Source: Euclidia mi (taxonomy: Eukaryota; Arthropoda; Insecta; Lepidoptera; Erebidae). From it: a stretch of DNA of 64,000 bases. Shown piece by piece: positions 31,138 through 41,705 of the stretch. Within the stretch, counting starts at the first letter, position 1. Every line of letters begins with the position of its first letter. The notes under the pieces are model-generated. The model was not told the DNA's origin, did no database searches, and worked only from the letters and a program-made list of their open reading frames with translations. The DNA lies in assembly GCA_944739405.2 (NCBI GenBank), contig OX123182.2:60205183-60269182 (forward strand), read 5' to 3'. The position numbers were made by a program, and so were the translations under genes.

Positions 31138-32204
31138 CCTGGACAGACAGCCAAATTGTTCTTTGTTGGTTGAAGGCTTCTGTCCATACCTTGGAGGTAT
31201 TTGTCGCTAATCGCGTTTCCCAAATACAGAAATCTGAAGTCAAACTTGTTTGGAGACACGTGCCAGGTGAGCTCAACCCCGCTGATTGTGCCTCGCGCGG
31301 ATGCTTGACGCCTAGCTTAATAGGTCATTCGCTGTGGTGGGGTTCGGAATGGTTGAGTCGACTAGAAATTGATTGGCCTCGAACGCCAGTTTTGAATACT
31401 TCCGATTTGCCGGGTCTACGAACACTCGCTCTTGAGAAGGTGGAATGCGCCTTCGACTCCGATTGTTTGTTGAATCGTTACAGCTCCCTTGACAAGTTGT
31501 TAGGTGTTACTGCTTGGATAAAGCGTTTTGTTTTTAACTTTAGGCACACACAACAGAAACGTCTGACACCGTTTCTTTCACCACAGGAACGACAGGAGTC
31601 CCTCACCTTTTGGGTTCGTTCTGTGCAATTGGCGCATTTTGAGAAGGAGATTGCTACCCTTAAGTCAGGGAAATCGAAATTGTCGGGAGCTGTATCTAAA
31701 TTGAACCCCTTTTTGGACAATACGGGTCTCTTGCGCGTTGGAGGGCGTGTCAAGAACGCCAACCTCCCTTACGGGGCACGTCACCCCCTTTTGTTACCCA
31801 AGGACGGTCATTTGGTACGCTTGTTGGTAACTGACCGTCACCTTAAAAATTCGCATGCTGGTTGTAATGCGCTCTTGGCCATTTTGCAACGCGAGTTTTT
31901 GATTTTGTCTGCCCGAAGAATAATTCGGAGTGTAGTCTTTCGCTGCATCCCTTGCTATAAGCTCAAGGCTTCTACCATGCAGCCCTTGATAGGAGACTTA
32001 CCGGCAGATCGAGTAACTGAGAGCAGGACGTTTGACGGTGTTGGCACGGACTTCGCTGGTCCCTTTTTGGTGAAAACGTCGACACTTCGAAACAGCAAGA
32101 CTGTTAAAGCCTGCTTGTGCGTTTTTTTTTTGTCTTTCCACAAAGGCCGTTCATTTGTAACTGGTCTCCTCGCTTACAACCGAGGCGTTTGTAGCCACAT
32201 TTGA
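31138..32204 (+). pseudogene. BEL RNase H C-terminal part and integrase N-terminal part
   Basis: It resumes with WTDSQIVLCWLK and HVPGELNPADCASRG, the RNase H end and tether of Pao elements. It then runs into the integrase zinc region (RHPLLLPKDGHL, TDRHLKNSHAG and CIPCYKLKA) and the first catalytic Asp in GTDFAGPF. A frameshift in the T run near 32120 moves the rest to the next frame. Confidence 0.88.
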
Positions 32205-32940
32205 CAGATTTGTATCCCGCAGAGGGCTGCCTTCCTTGATCTGCTCTGATTGCGGCACTAACTTTAAGGGCACGTATAACTATTTGAATGATGTTGTTAA
32301 TTTTCTTGAAACCAACAAGGCTGATATAGGCAATAGGCTTGCCCGACGTGGGATAAATTGGTTGTTTTCCCCACCAAATTGTCCACACTGGGGTGGTATT
32401 TTCGAGGCCGCTGTAAAATCGGCCAAAACACACTTGCGCAGGACAATCGGTGAATCTGTCCTTACATTTGAGGAACTCGCAACTGTGTTTTGTAAGATTG
32501 AGGCCGTTTTGAACTCTCGGCCATTGTGCCCGATCTCCTCAGATCCGAATGATTTGGAAGCCCTTACGCCGGGCCATTTTTTTATTGGTCGCCCACTTGT
32601 CGCCTTGCCTGAGTACCCCTATATTGATACGAGACCTGGTCGTCTCTCGCGTTTTGATTTGGTACGCCAGATTACTCAGAGCTTTTGGAAACGCTGGAAT
32701 TTGGAATATTTGCACATACTCCAGCAACGCGTTAAGTGGACCGACAAGACCGATCCACCCAAGATTGGTGACCTCGTTTTGATCTAGGAGGCTAACCTTC
32801 CGCCACTCAGATGGCGCAGGGGGCGCATCCTTCGTTTGGTAACTGGGTCTGATGGAGTTCCCCGATTTGCTGAGGTCTTGGTGGACGGTTCGATTCTGAG
32901 GAGAGCGGTTGCAACATTGTCACGTCTACCAACCGATTAG
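32130..32940 (+). pseudogene. BEL integrase core and C-terminal domain, one stop
   Basis: After the shift the frame shows LICSDCGTNFKG (second Asp) and SPPNCPHWGGIFEAAVKSAK (catalytic Glu). Next come LNSRPLCPIS, LTPGHFFIGRPL and the DUF5641-type C-terminal segment WTDKTDPPKIGDLVLI. A TAG follows at about 32786. The same frame continues with NLPPLRWRRGRI and LRRAVATLSRLPTD and ends at 32940, just before the polypurine tract. Confidence 0.88.
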
Positions 32941-32954
32941 CGGACCGGTAGGTT

Positions 32955-32971
32955 GGTCCGGGGCGGGTGGA
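32955..32971 (+). promoter_or_regulatory. BEL polypurine tract
   Basis: The purine-rich GGGGCGGGTGGA run ends directly at the TG of the 3' LTR. Confidence 0.7.
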
Positions 32972-33653
32972 TGTTTGGAATAGAAATATTATTTGTGATA
33001 GGTCAAGTTGATTATATCGATTTAGTAACGTTTAGTTTAGTCTATTGTAAATTTTGACTATGGTCACACTGAACTGTCAACTTCCGTTTTTCTTTTCAGA
33101 AAATTGCTTGAACAGACGTTTTGGCTTTGGGCTCGCGCCGTTTTGTAATATTGTAATAAAATTGAAATAAATCGATGGCCTTTTGAAAAGCACATCCTGG
33201 TAGCTTCGCTAATGGTTTGTTCGTTTCCCGTTGTCAGTGAAAAAAGCTCTGGAAGATTCCGTTTTGATGAGCGCGTTTGATCTTGTATAATTGTATTTGG
33301 AACCCGTTTTGATTGCCGCTTCCTTGATCAATAACTGGCACTGGTTTAATTGTGATAAAAATAGTATCTTAATGAACATTGTAAAACACGTGGGTGAATT
33401 CCTGATTGGTGCCCAAGGAGTAGGACTACGCTGAACTGGATCATGTGGTTTTTTTAACGATTCTCTTGTTATTTTGGCCAAAATTATGAGTTAATCTTAT
33501 AGGTAAGTAACCCTTATTTATTAGTTGTGATTCACTGTGCAACGCAGTGCATTGTGTTTAGGTCCTTGCCTTAGCGTGGTCAGGTGGATGTATTACAGAC
33601 TTCCACTGCGCACCTCTGAACAATTTCCTACCTGCCTACGGTAACTCTTGACA
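32972..33653 (+). repeat. BEL 3' LTR
   Basis: It runs from TGTTTGG to CA, 682 bp, aligned with the 5' LTR over its length. It carries the uninterrupted Helitron target at 33148/33149. The following TTTAC is the second target duplication. Confidence 0.93.
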
Positions 33654-34538
33654 TTTACAATGAGGATTTATGGCCACATTATAGAAGGGTGTCCAATGAA
33701 GGATATACATAAAAATGATTAATTATAGAAGTATGCATCCCAAATACGGACGGGTGTAGTTTGTGTTTGTTGTAATGATTGATTAGCCTATTATACCAAG
33801 CTTTAACTCTATGTTATCAGCATAGTTGAGTTCAAAGATGCTATTACATAGGCACCGTATTTACTTTTCACAATTGGGTGTTTGACAATAATTTATTTAA
33901 TTTTTTTTATTATTAGATATAAACCAGGGCAAGAGTTGCATAGCACAGCGACAATAGTATATATTTTGCTCCTATATTGGACTACTTTCAGGTATTTTAA
34001 TTTTGCTTAATGGACAGATAGGCCAAGATTAAAATGTGACTGCACACCTCTGGTGTTCATAGTGCTTAATGCGCAATGGCCGCATCCAAATAATTGTTCC
34101 GCGGAAAAAGGGACAAAAAAAGCGGACATCTAGTAACTTTGATAGCTTGTAACTTATTTTTCAATATGCGTATGGCTAACTGGAGTTTATTATACCAAGT
34201 ACAAACAATATCTCAATAATCCGATACTAGTCATGCGCCCAATTACATTTGTGTATTTATTTAAAGGAAACTGGAGAAAATCTCTTTTCTGTTCTGTTGT
34301 CATCCATGCCCCTTTACAAGAAGATTGTGGTTACAAGGAGTGGTTTTGGCAGATAAACACGACAAAATTTGTGTAGTAAAATGCTTCAGGAATATGCACT
34401 AAGCTTTTCTTTTGATAAGTTTCAGATACCACTGCATACCTGTTGAAGTACAACCGAGGTGAAGGGTTGTTAGCCAATATGGATAAGGATGGATCACAAT
34501 AAAAACAAATTGAATTTAATTGAATTGAATTGAAATGA
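33654..34538. other. No recognised gene
   Basis: About 0.9 kb of AT-rich sequence ending in a TTGAATTGAATTGAA simple stretch at 34510-34533. I see no protein motif or known repeat end. Confidence 0.5.
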
Positions 34539-34653
34539 TGAGCCCAGGTTAGAGGGCAGGAGTGAGCCCAGGTTAGAGGGCAGGAGTGAGCCCGGGTCAG
34601 AGGGCGGGAGCGAGCCCAGGTTAGAGGGCAGGAGTGAGCCCAGGTTAGAGGGC
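34539..34653 (+). repeat. 24-bp tandem repeat, about 4.8 units
   Basis: The unit TGAGCCCAGGTTAGAGGGCA plus GGAG recurs with few changes, and the last unit runs into the gag ATG of gypsy 2. It replaces the expected 5' LTR or leader of that element. Confidence 0.9.
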
Positions 34654-35796
34654 ATGGACGGTAACTCGGTTACGTCTAGATCTAGACGTAAGGAACAGTT
34701 GCAGGGACGACTTTGGAACCGAAAAAGGCGGGTACTTGACACTGATTCTGACAATTCATCTAGCAGCGCGACTTACAAACGATCGAGGAGGCCGAGGAAG
34801 GATCAGCGAAGACAAAGAGGCAACTCGAGACGGACGGATCGCAGCAGTGACAGCTCGTGCAACCGTGAGTCGAAATTTTATAAACCTAGTAGGAATAGGA
34901 GTAAGGGATCTGAAACAAATGTTATATTAGATACATTTTTGTCAATTCTAAAGGATGTCCAGAATTCGGAGAAGCCCAAGCTATCATTTCTTAATAACGT
35001 TATATCTGAGTTCGATCTGCTTAGTAAAGAGCAAACTATACTCGTATGGATAACTAAAGTAGAGGAATGCGCGGAAATATACGGTTGGTCTGAAAAAGAA
35101 ATTATTCACTACGCACTTTCTAAGCTTTCTGGATTAGCGAAGACCTGGTATCAGGGCTTACCTACTCTTTTACATACGTGGGGTGAATGGAAGAAGAAAT
35201 TGATTGAGTCATTCCCTTGCCGCGAGGACAACGTTGAACTCTTGACCGAAATGTTATCAAAACGTGTGAAATACGGTGAATCATTGGAACACTATTATTA
35301 CGCGAAACTAAATTTGTTAAATAGGTGTAAAATCCATGGTAGACAGGCAGTAGATTGCATCTTACACGGCTTGGATGATCGCGCCGTAAGAGTAGGTGCC
35401 CAAGCGGCTGCGACTGTAAAAGTAGGTCAGAGCAAAGAAACTTATGAAAGTGGTGCTAGGCATAGGCACGATCGTAAACAGTTTAATACAGCGGCAAGTT
35501 ATAAGGCTCAAAATTCAAAATCAAGCGTGATTAATTCTAATATCCGATGTTTTAATTGTAGCGAATTCAGTCACCCCAGCTTTAAGTGCAAGAAACCTAT
35601 AATTAAATGTACAGTATGCGATAAGTTTGGCCATCAAGCTTCCAGCTGCTATAGAAACAAGCCAAGTACTAGTTCTAATAAGAATGAATCCCCACCACAA
35701 AATAAAAACGAAAAACAGGTCTCTGTATTAAGCTCGACCGATAGGGCTATTGATAAATACATCTTTGATATCAAAATCAACGGGCAAGTAATGTAA
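34654..35796 (+). CDS. Gypsy 2 gag, 380 residues, open
   Basis: The N-terminus is Ser/Arg-rich and basic. The capsid-like core shows IYGWSEKEIIHYALSKLSG, KTWYQGLPTLL and ESLEHYYYAKLNLLNRC, the arrangement seen in gag of many insect gypsy elements. The nucleocapsid has two zinc-binding clusters, CFNCSEFSHPSFKC and CTVCDKFGHQASSC. It ends at a TAA just before the protease motif in the same frame, so this stop may be a mutation or a recoding site. Confidence 0.85.
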   Translation: MDGNSVTSRSRRKEQLQGRLWNRKRRVLDTDSDNSSSSATYKRSRRPRKDQRRQRGNSRRTDRSSDSSCNRESKFYKPSRNRSKGSETNVILDTFLSILKDVQNSEKPKLSFLNNVISEFDLLSKEQTILVWITKVEECAEIYGWSEKEIIHYALSKLSGLAKTWYQGLPTLLHTWGEWKKKLIESFPCREDNVELLTEMLSKRVKYGESLEHYYYAKLNLLNRCKIHGRQAVDCILHGLDDRAVRVGAQAAATVKVGQSKETYESGARHRHDRKQFNTAASYKAQNSKSSVINSNIRCFNCSEFSHPSFKCKKPIIKCTVCDKFGHQASSCYRNKPSTSSNKNESPPQNKNEKQVSVLSSTDRAIDKYIFDIKINGQVM

Positions 35797-38060
35797 TGTC
35801 ATGTAGACTTAGGAAGTCAGTGCTCGTTAATCAAAGTAAGTGAAACTAAGAAACTAGGCATGGACGTTAAGTGTTCCCCTAACCTTCCCGCTTTAAGAGG
35901 TATAGGTGCAAATTTGACAATCCCGTTAGGCATGATAGCGGCTGAAGTAGAAGTACAAGACATTAAAAGCGTCATAGACATGTACGTAGTTGAGGATTAT
36001 GTGCTGGGTTATCCTACTCTTCTGGGACACTCCTTTACTGAGATGCCATGTCTTACAATCACTAAGACACCGACCCAATTGATATTTAAGAGAAATGATT
36101 CAACCAAGTTACATATATATTGTGCTACCAATAGTCATATACCAAAATCCTCATTGCGTGTGATACCTGTAAAATCAAATTCACATTATAGCGGAGATAT
36201 TTGCATACGCGGTTCCCTTAGGTGGATAGGAGGGGGACAATACTTTTTGTTACCGGGTCAATACAGTATCAAAGAGGGAAATGGTGTAGTAATGGTGTAT
36301 AATGTATCTGATGCCGATATTGCTATTACAGAAAATACCCTACTGACTCGCTCTATCGAAAGCTGTAGTGACGAGCCCTCTGTGGTCCTTGATTGCTATC
36401 ACATGTCTTTTAATTCTATTAATGCCGATGAACAAATCAAGTGTGGTGAAAGTTTTAATAACGAGGAACGTTTACAATTAGAGGAACTATTAAACAAATA
36501 CAAAAACTCTTTTTCAAAAAGATTAAAAGCCCTTGGATTCACTCAGGTAACTGAAATGGTTATTGATCTGGAAGATTCCAATCCTATAGTATATAGACCC
36601 TATCGTTTATCTTATTCGGAAAGAGCACTGGTAAACAACATGGTACAAGAGATGTTGGATAACGGAATAGTTAGGGAATCTTCGTCGCCGTATGCTAGCC
36701 CTATTGTGTTAGTCCAGGAAAAGACCGGGACGCAAAAGCGTTTATGCGTAGATTATCGAGCGCTTAATAGGAAAACAAAAAAGATCACTACCCCCTCCCA
36801 CGTATCGAAGACCAACTAGATCAATTGGCAGGCAACAAGCTATTCACGTAGCTCGATTTAGCTTCGGGATATTATCAAATTCCTATCTGGGAAGAATCTC
36901 GCCACAAGACTGCGTTCGTAACCCCTGACGGTCAATTTGAGTATAACCGCATGCCTTTTGATCTGGTTAATACGCCATCCGTCTTTCAAAGGACAATAAA
37001 TAAAATTCTTCATGATGCCAAAATAAAATACGCGATCGTCTATATGGACGATATTCTAATACCTTGTAAAAAAGTGTCTGAAGGCTTAGCTAGATTAGAA
37101 GAAGTAGTTGAACTCAAGCAAGGAGGTTTAACACTTAGGCTTAGTAAATGCAACTTTTTTGTAGGCTTTGAGGTAAATTCAACGGGTATTCGTCCGGAAA
37201 GTAGGAAAACGGAAGCAGTTTCTAGATTCGTTACACCTAAGAATATACACGAATTAAGACAGTTTTTGGGCTTATCCGGTTTCTTTAGAAAGTTTATTAA
37301 GGACTATGCCATAATAACCTCTTCATTGACAAATTTATTAAAAGAGAACGTTAGTTGGACGTGGGGGAGTAACAAAGATAAAGCGTTTAACTCAGTAAAG
37401 ACTCTCCTTATGCAACGACCATTATTGGTTTTATATGACCCTTTAGCAGTAACGCAATTACACACCGACGCATGTAAAGATGGGCTAGCAGGTATACTTA
37501 TGCAAAGTGACTCCAAAGGAGCGTTTCACGCAGTATCATACTTTAGCCGTAAAACTTCTCCAGACAAATGCAAACTCAACTCTTACGAGCTTGAAACCTT
37601 AGCCGTGGTGGCATCTTTAAGTAGGTTTAGAGTGTATTTGCTTGGAATACCGTTTACGATTTATAGCGATTGTAGTGCGTTACGATCTAAATTTGTTAAA
37701 CGTGATCTGATTCCACTAGTTGCACGGTGGTGGGTACAGATGCAGGAATTTGACTGCTCAATCGAGTACCACCCCGGGTCTCGAATGGCGCACGTTGACG
37801 CGCTGAGTCGCAGCCCCGTGGCGGCCCCTTCTTCTGAATCACATATATTAGACATACTGAGCATTGAAATCTCGGAACAGGACTGGATCACTACCGTGCA
37901 GGGCGCGGATGAAGAGGTGCAAAGAATTAAAAATATACTAGAGGACAAGGCTTCGGAAACGGTAACGGATATATGTAAAAATTATAAGCTTAAAAATGGA
38001 CGCGTGTATCGCATAGTCGGTGATGAGATTAGATGGTTGGTTCCAAAGGGTGTACGATGA
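35797..38060 (+). pseudogene. Gypsy 2 protease, RT and RNase H with frameshift and stops
   Basis: The protease motif is VDLGSQCSLI at about 35806-35835, in frame with gag after its stop. Frame 35860-36819 leads through RPYRLSYSERALV and YASPIVLVQEKTG to LCVDYRALN. A frameshift near 36775 and a stop near 36850 interrupt. Then ASGYYQIP and MPFDLVNTPSVFQR lead to the catalytic VYMDDILIP and FLGLSGFFRKFI. RNase H shows LHTDACKDGLAGILMQ and MAHVDALSRSP. It ends in a stop near 38058, before the integrase. Confidence 0.87.
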
Positions 38061-39212
38061 CAAATACTAAAAAGAAACCATGATGATACAGGGCACTACG
38101 GCTTTGATAAAACACTACATCGTATACAACAACATTACTGGTTTCCAAAAATGTGTCGATTTACGAAGAAATACGTACGGTCTTGTCTAGAATGCGCTCA
38201 CCATAAAACTCCCGGGGGTAAACGAGAAGGAGGGTTACATCCTATCGAAAAGCTGGGTGTACCTTTCCATACGGTTCACGCGGATCACCTAGGCCCGTTG
38301 ATTAAGAGCAAGAGAGGTAACTGTTATTTATTAGTTCTTGTTGATAGTTTTACGAAATTCGTCAACATAACCGCCGTCAAAAATACCAATTATTTTACTA
38401 GTATACGTGTCTTGAAAGATAACATCAGTTATTTTGGGGTCCCGACGCGTCTTATCACCGATAAAGGGACGAGTTTTAATAGCAAAACGTTTAAAGAATT
38501 TACCACGCTGTTCGGAATTAAGCATTATCATTAATTAAGCATTTAGTACTAACTAACGCTGTTGCAACACCAAGCGCAAATGGAAGTTGAGCGATTCAAT
38601 AGAACAATACTAGACGCTATGTCAACTTGTACCCATAATAAGGATGAACGATCTTAGGATGAATATATTTGTGATATTCCAGTGGGAATAAATACTACAA
38701 TACATAAGACTACACAAAAAAGTCTTTCTGAACTTCTGTTTGGTTTTAACATAACTAGCAGAACTGAAGGCGTCTTGAGCTCCGTTATATCTGATACGAC
38801 TAACGTAATGAATCCCGAAGATTTGAGTACTGTTAGAGAAGAGGTAGGTCAGAATATAAAAGCGCAGCAACTAAAAGACGTTGAGAGGTTTAATAGGAGT
38901 TGGAAATCAGGTTCAAAGTATGAAGTAGGAGACTTAGTTCGCGTTGAGAGGCAAGTTCCTCATGATGGCAGATCTCAAAAATTTGTTACTAAATTTCAAG
39001 GTCCATATCGCGTAATGAAAGTGCTTCCAAACGAAAGATATGTTATCGAGGATACTCCCATGACACGCAAACACGGTCGCAGATACGAGGCCGTGGTAGC
39101 AATTGATAAAATCCAACCATGGTTATCATTCTCTAGGAACCTAGATAGTAGTGAAAGTGATAATAATGATAGCAGTAAAGAGATGGATCCAAATGAAGTA
39201 GATGATAAATAA
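38061..39212 (+). pseudogene. Gypsy 2 integrase, broken
   Basis: The zinc region (about 38075-38210) shows HDDTGHYGFDKT and CLECAHHKTPG. The core shows HADHLGPL (first Asp) and LITDKGTSFNS (second Asp). The frame stops at 38534, and sequence around 38565-38610 encodes the NRT segment near the catalytic Glu in another frame. A stop near 38655 follows. The C-terminal part (38682-39212) has KFVTKFQGPYRVMKVLPN, the GPY/F module, and an acidic tail. Confidence 0.85.
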
Positions 39213-41442
39213 CATACATACAAACATACATAGACTCACGCCTGTTTCCCGGAGGGGTAGGCAGAGATTACGGAACGCCATTTGCAACGATCCTGACATA
39301 CCTCACTTGCTTCACTCACTCCCATCAAGTTTCTCATGCATGCTCTTCTGTTAAGGGTACTTCTGACTTGTCCTTTTTTCAGGATGTCTCCAATCTGGTC
39401 AGAGAACGTCCGCCTAGGTCTTCCCCTTTGTCCTGTTCCATTCACACTTGCCTTATATATCTTCTTTGTCAGTCTATCTTCATCCATCCTCTCCATGTGC
39501 CCAAACCATCTTAACATGCCTTTCTCAATGCTTGTCACTACATCTTCTTTTACCCCATACCACTCTCGTATCACACAACTCTTTACTCTGTCGGTCAAAG
39601 ACACACCACACATACTTCTCAGTGCTCTCATTTCTACAGCATTTATTTTACTTTTAAATCTCTTCTGCCATACCCAACTTTCACTACCATACATAATAAT
39701 ACATAAGGGTAGGCACTAACACGCCTCTATGTACGGCCAAACGTGCCTTTTTGGACACGTTTTGACTATTCATAAACGCTTTCAGAGCTCCATTCACACT
39801 ATTACCTGCATTAACTCTCCTTTCAATATCTTCTTCATTCTTACCATCTCTTGTAAACAACGTACCTAAGTATACAAACTCATTCACGTGTTCCACTCGC
39901 TGTCCATCGATCAAAACATTACAAGCCGTAACGCATTCCTCCTTTTCAAAAACCGTAACTTTCGTTTTACTTACATTCACTTTCATTCCTTTCCTCTCTA
40001 ACGCACCATGCATGATTGCTACCATCTCCTGCAACTCCTCCGCTGAAGATGCAAGTATTACCTGATCATCAGCATAAAGGAGGCATTTGACGAGTAACCC
40101 ATTCATCCTTAATCCGCAGTCACTATGTTTTAAATCTTGCAAACAACTGTCCATGAAGAGGTTAAACAGCCACGGCGACGCTACACATCCCTGTCTAACA
40201 CCTTTCTCGATGGTAAACCAGTCAGTGTATGCCCCGTTTATCCTCACACAAGGTCTAGAATCCTCATAGAGGGATTTCAGAGCTCGAATGAGGCTGCTGT
40301 CCACCCCATTCATTGACAGCACCGACCACATTTCATTCCTCGCCACTTTATCGTAAGCCTTTTCCAAATCCACGAATGCGCAATTGTCCTTTTGACCTTT
40401 GGCCAAAAACTTTTCGGCTATGCTTCGCAAGGAAAAAACCTGATCCGTGCACCCCCTACCCTTTCGGAATCCCGCTTGTACATCCCATATTTTCTTGTCG
40501 GTTACTTCCATAACTCTTTCAAAAAGTACCTTTGCATACAATTTGTCAACAATGCTGAGAAGGCTAATGCCTCTATAGTTTTTGCGATCTTGTTGCGAGC
40601 CTTTTCCTTTATAAAGAGGTACAACTACAGCTGTGGCCCAGTCATTAGGTACTCGGCCGGTGCTCCAGCACAAGTTATATAACCGCTGCAACTGACCAAC
40701 TATGATGCCCTGTCCAGCCTTCAGCATTTCGACTGTAATCCTATCATATCCTGCAGCTTGACCTACTTTCATACTTTCCAGTGCCTTTACGATCTCATCC
40801 ACGCCAATAACGCTTTCATCATTGCTATCGTTACCATTCATTTCAGCTATCGGTGTCTCTATCGTCGATCTTTCAAATAAACTTTTAAAATACTCTTTCC
40901 ATCTCTTCAGCACGCAAGATTCATCATTTACTATCTTTCCATTCTCGTCTCTGATGGATGTGTGTTCTGAGGATTGAGTTCTTCCTTGAACTGCACGAAC
41001 GGATTTCCAGAAAAACTTTATGTTCCTCTGGAAATCGTCAGATAATCTGCTATCAAACTCATCTTTCTTTTCCTCTTTTTTCTTTTTAACCATTTCTTTC
41101 ACTATTCTTTTTGACCTAACCAACTCCTTTCTTGCTTCATCTATGTCAACACTTGTTGCTTTTCACATTTTTTCATTTGCTCTGGCAGCCAACCAATCTG
41201 ACCAAGCTTTCTTCTTTTCTGACACTGCTGATTGTACATCCTTGTCCCACCATGTATTCTTAACCTTTCGTATTTTCTTTCTCTTGATCACACCACATAC
41301 TTCAGACGCTACACATACTACCTCTTCTTTAAAGGCCTGCCATAATTCTTGCATATCATTTATGCAATCGTACCTCTCAAATTTTGCTATCAATCTTCGT
41401 TTATACTCATCTTTCACATTTTTCTCTTGCAGATTTTCTACA
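39213..41442 (-). mobile_element. RTE LINE, 5'-truncated, same subfamily as 27658-31137
   Basis: The minus strand ends with the same ...AAACAGGCGTGAG tail and ATGT-like repeats (39213-39236) as the RTE at 27658-31137. It is truncated upstream inside the linker after the endonuclease, at about 41442. There it abuts an LTR-like piece that may belong to gypsy 2. One stop and one frameshift break the ORF. No target duplication is clear. Confidence 0.9.
39236..41442 (-). pseudogene. RTE ORF2, RT part, one stop and one frameshift
   Basis: The frame enters at ENLQEKNVKDEY. A TGA at about 41163 replaces one codon and the same frame continues. The RT shows NYRGISLLS, FVDLEKAYDK, GVRQGCVASPW and LLYADDQVILASS with intact catalytic Asp residues. 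A frameshift near 39690 (a short TAT expansion) moves the C-terminus to 39236-39694, which ends YPSGKQA. The endonuclease is missing. Confidence 0.9.
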
Positions 41443-41577
41443 AGCAAGTAAGTACAACTCTATTGTAATTCCAAGTGGTTGCGTAAAAATTGTAGAAAAG
41501 GAAATACATATGTTTGTGATTTGTAAAAAGTGTTTGCTTGAACTACGACTCCTGTAATTTCTGAGCTGTAGTCAACA
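41443..41577 (+). repeat. LTR-like fragment matching 17039-17173
   Basis: The 135-base segment is near-identical to the second half of the LTR-like block at 16935-17173 and ends with the same GTAGTCAACA. Its place after gypsy 2 and the RTE suggests a 3' LTR remnant. It is followed directly by a SINE piece. Confidence 0.6.
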
Positions 41578-41705
41578 CTGTGTACTGTGCCCGTTAACGG
41601 CAATGGGCTCGCCCCCTATTACGTGGGACCTAAACATTCATGGCGAAATGTGGGTGTAATATTTACACCTCTGCCTACCCCTTCGGGGATACAGCCGTGA
41701 TACTA
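41578..41705 (+). mobile_element. SINE fragment, 3' half
   Basis: It contains TGCCCGTTAACGGCAATGGG, ATTACGTGGGACCTAAA and CCTCTGCCTACCCCTTCGGG, the 3' half of the SINE family at 56076-56331 and 56415-56654. The tRNA-like head is absent. An A-rich stretch follows. Confidence 0.8.

Larger units (their letters stand above)
17624..33653 (+). mobile_element. BEL/Pao LTR retrotransposon, 16-kb composite with nested insertions
   Basis: LTRs of the same family lie at 17624-18542 and 32972-33653, flanked by the 5-bp duplication TTTAC (17619-17623 and 33654-33658). The interior holds a BEL-type primer site, gag with zinc knuckles, protease, RT (YVDD), RNase H and integrase in that order. Three elements are nested inside: a Helitron in the 5' LTR, a CR1-like LINE in gag and an RTE in RNase H. 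Without them the element would be about 7.6 kb. LTR divergence is roughly 5% by hand count. Confidence 0.95.
34654..39212 (+). mobile_element. Ty3/gypsy LTR retrotransposon 2, degraded, no 5' LTR found
   Basis: Gag, protease, RT (YMDD), RNase H and integrase with a GPY-type C-terminus lie in gypsy order. I find no 5' LTR upstream, where a 24-bp tandem repeat abuts the gag start. On the right a minus-strand RTE begins immediately. The LTR-like piece at 41443-41577 beyond that RTE may be the end of this element's 3' LTR. Several stops and frameshifts disable pol. Confidence 0.85.

Noticed and set aside
34494..34754. Repetitive Leu/Ser/Gly protein on the minus strand
   Set aside because: It is the translation of the 24-bp tandem repeat plus antisense gag. 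No start context or homology.
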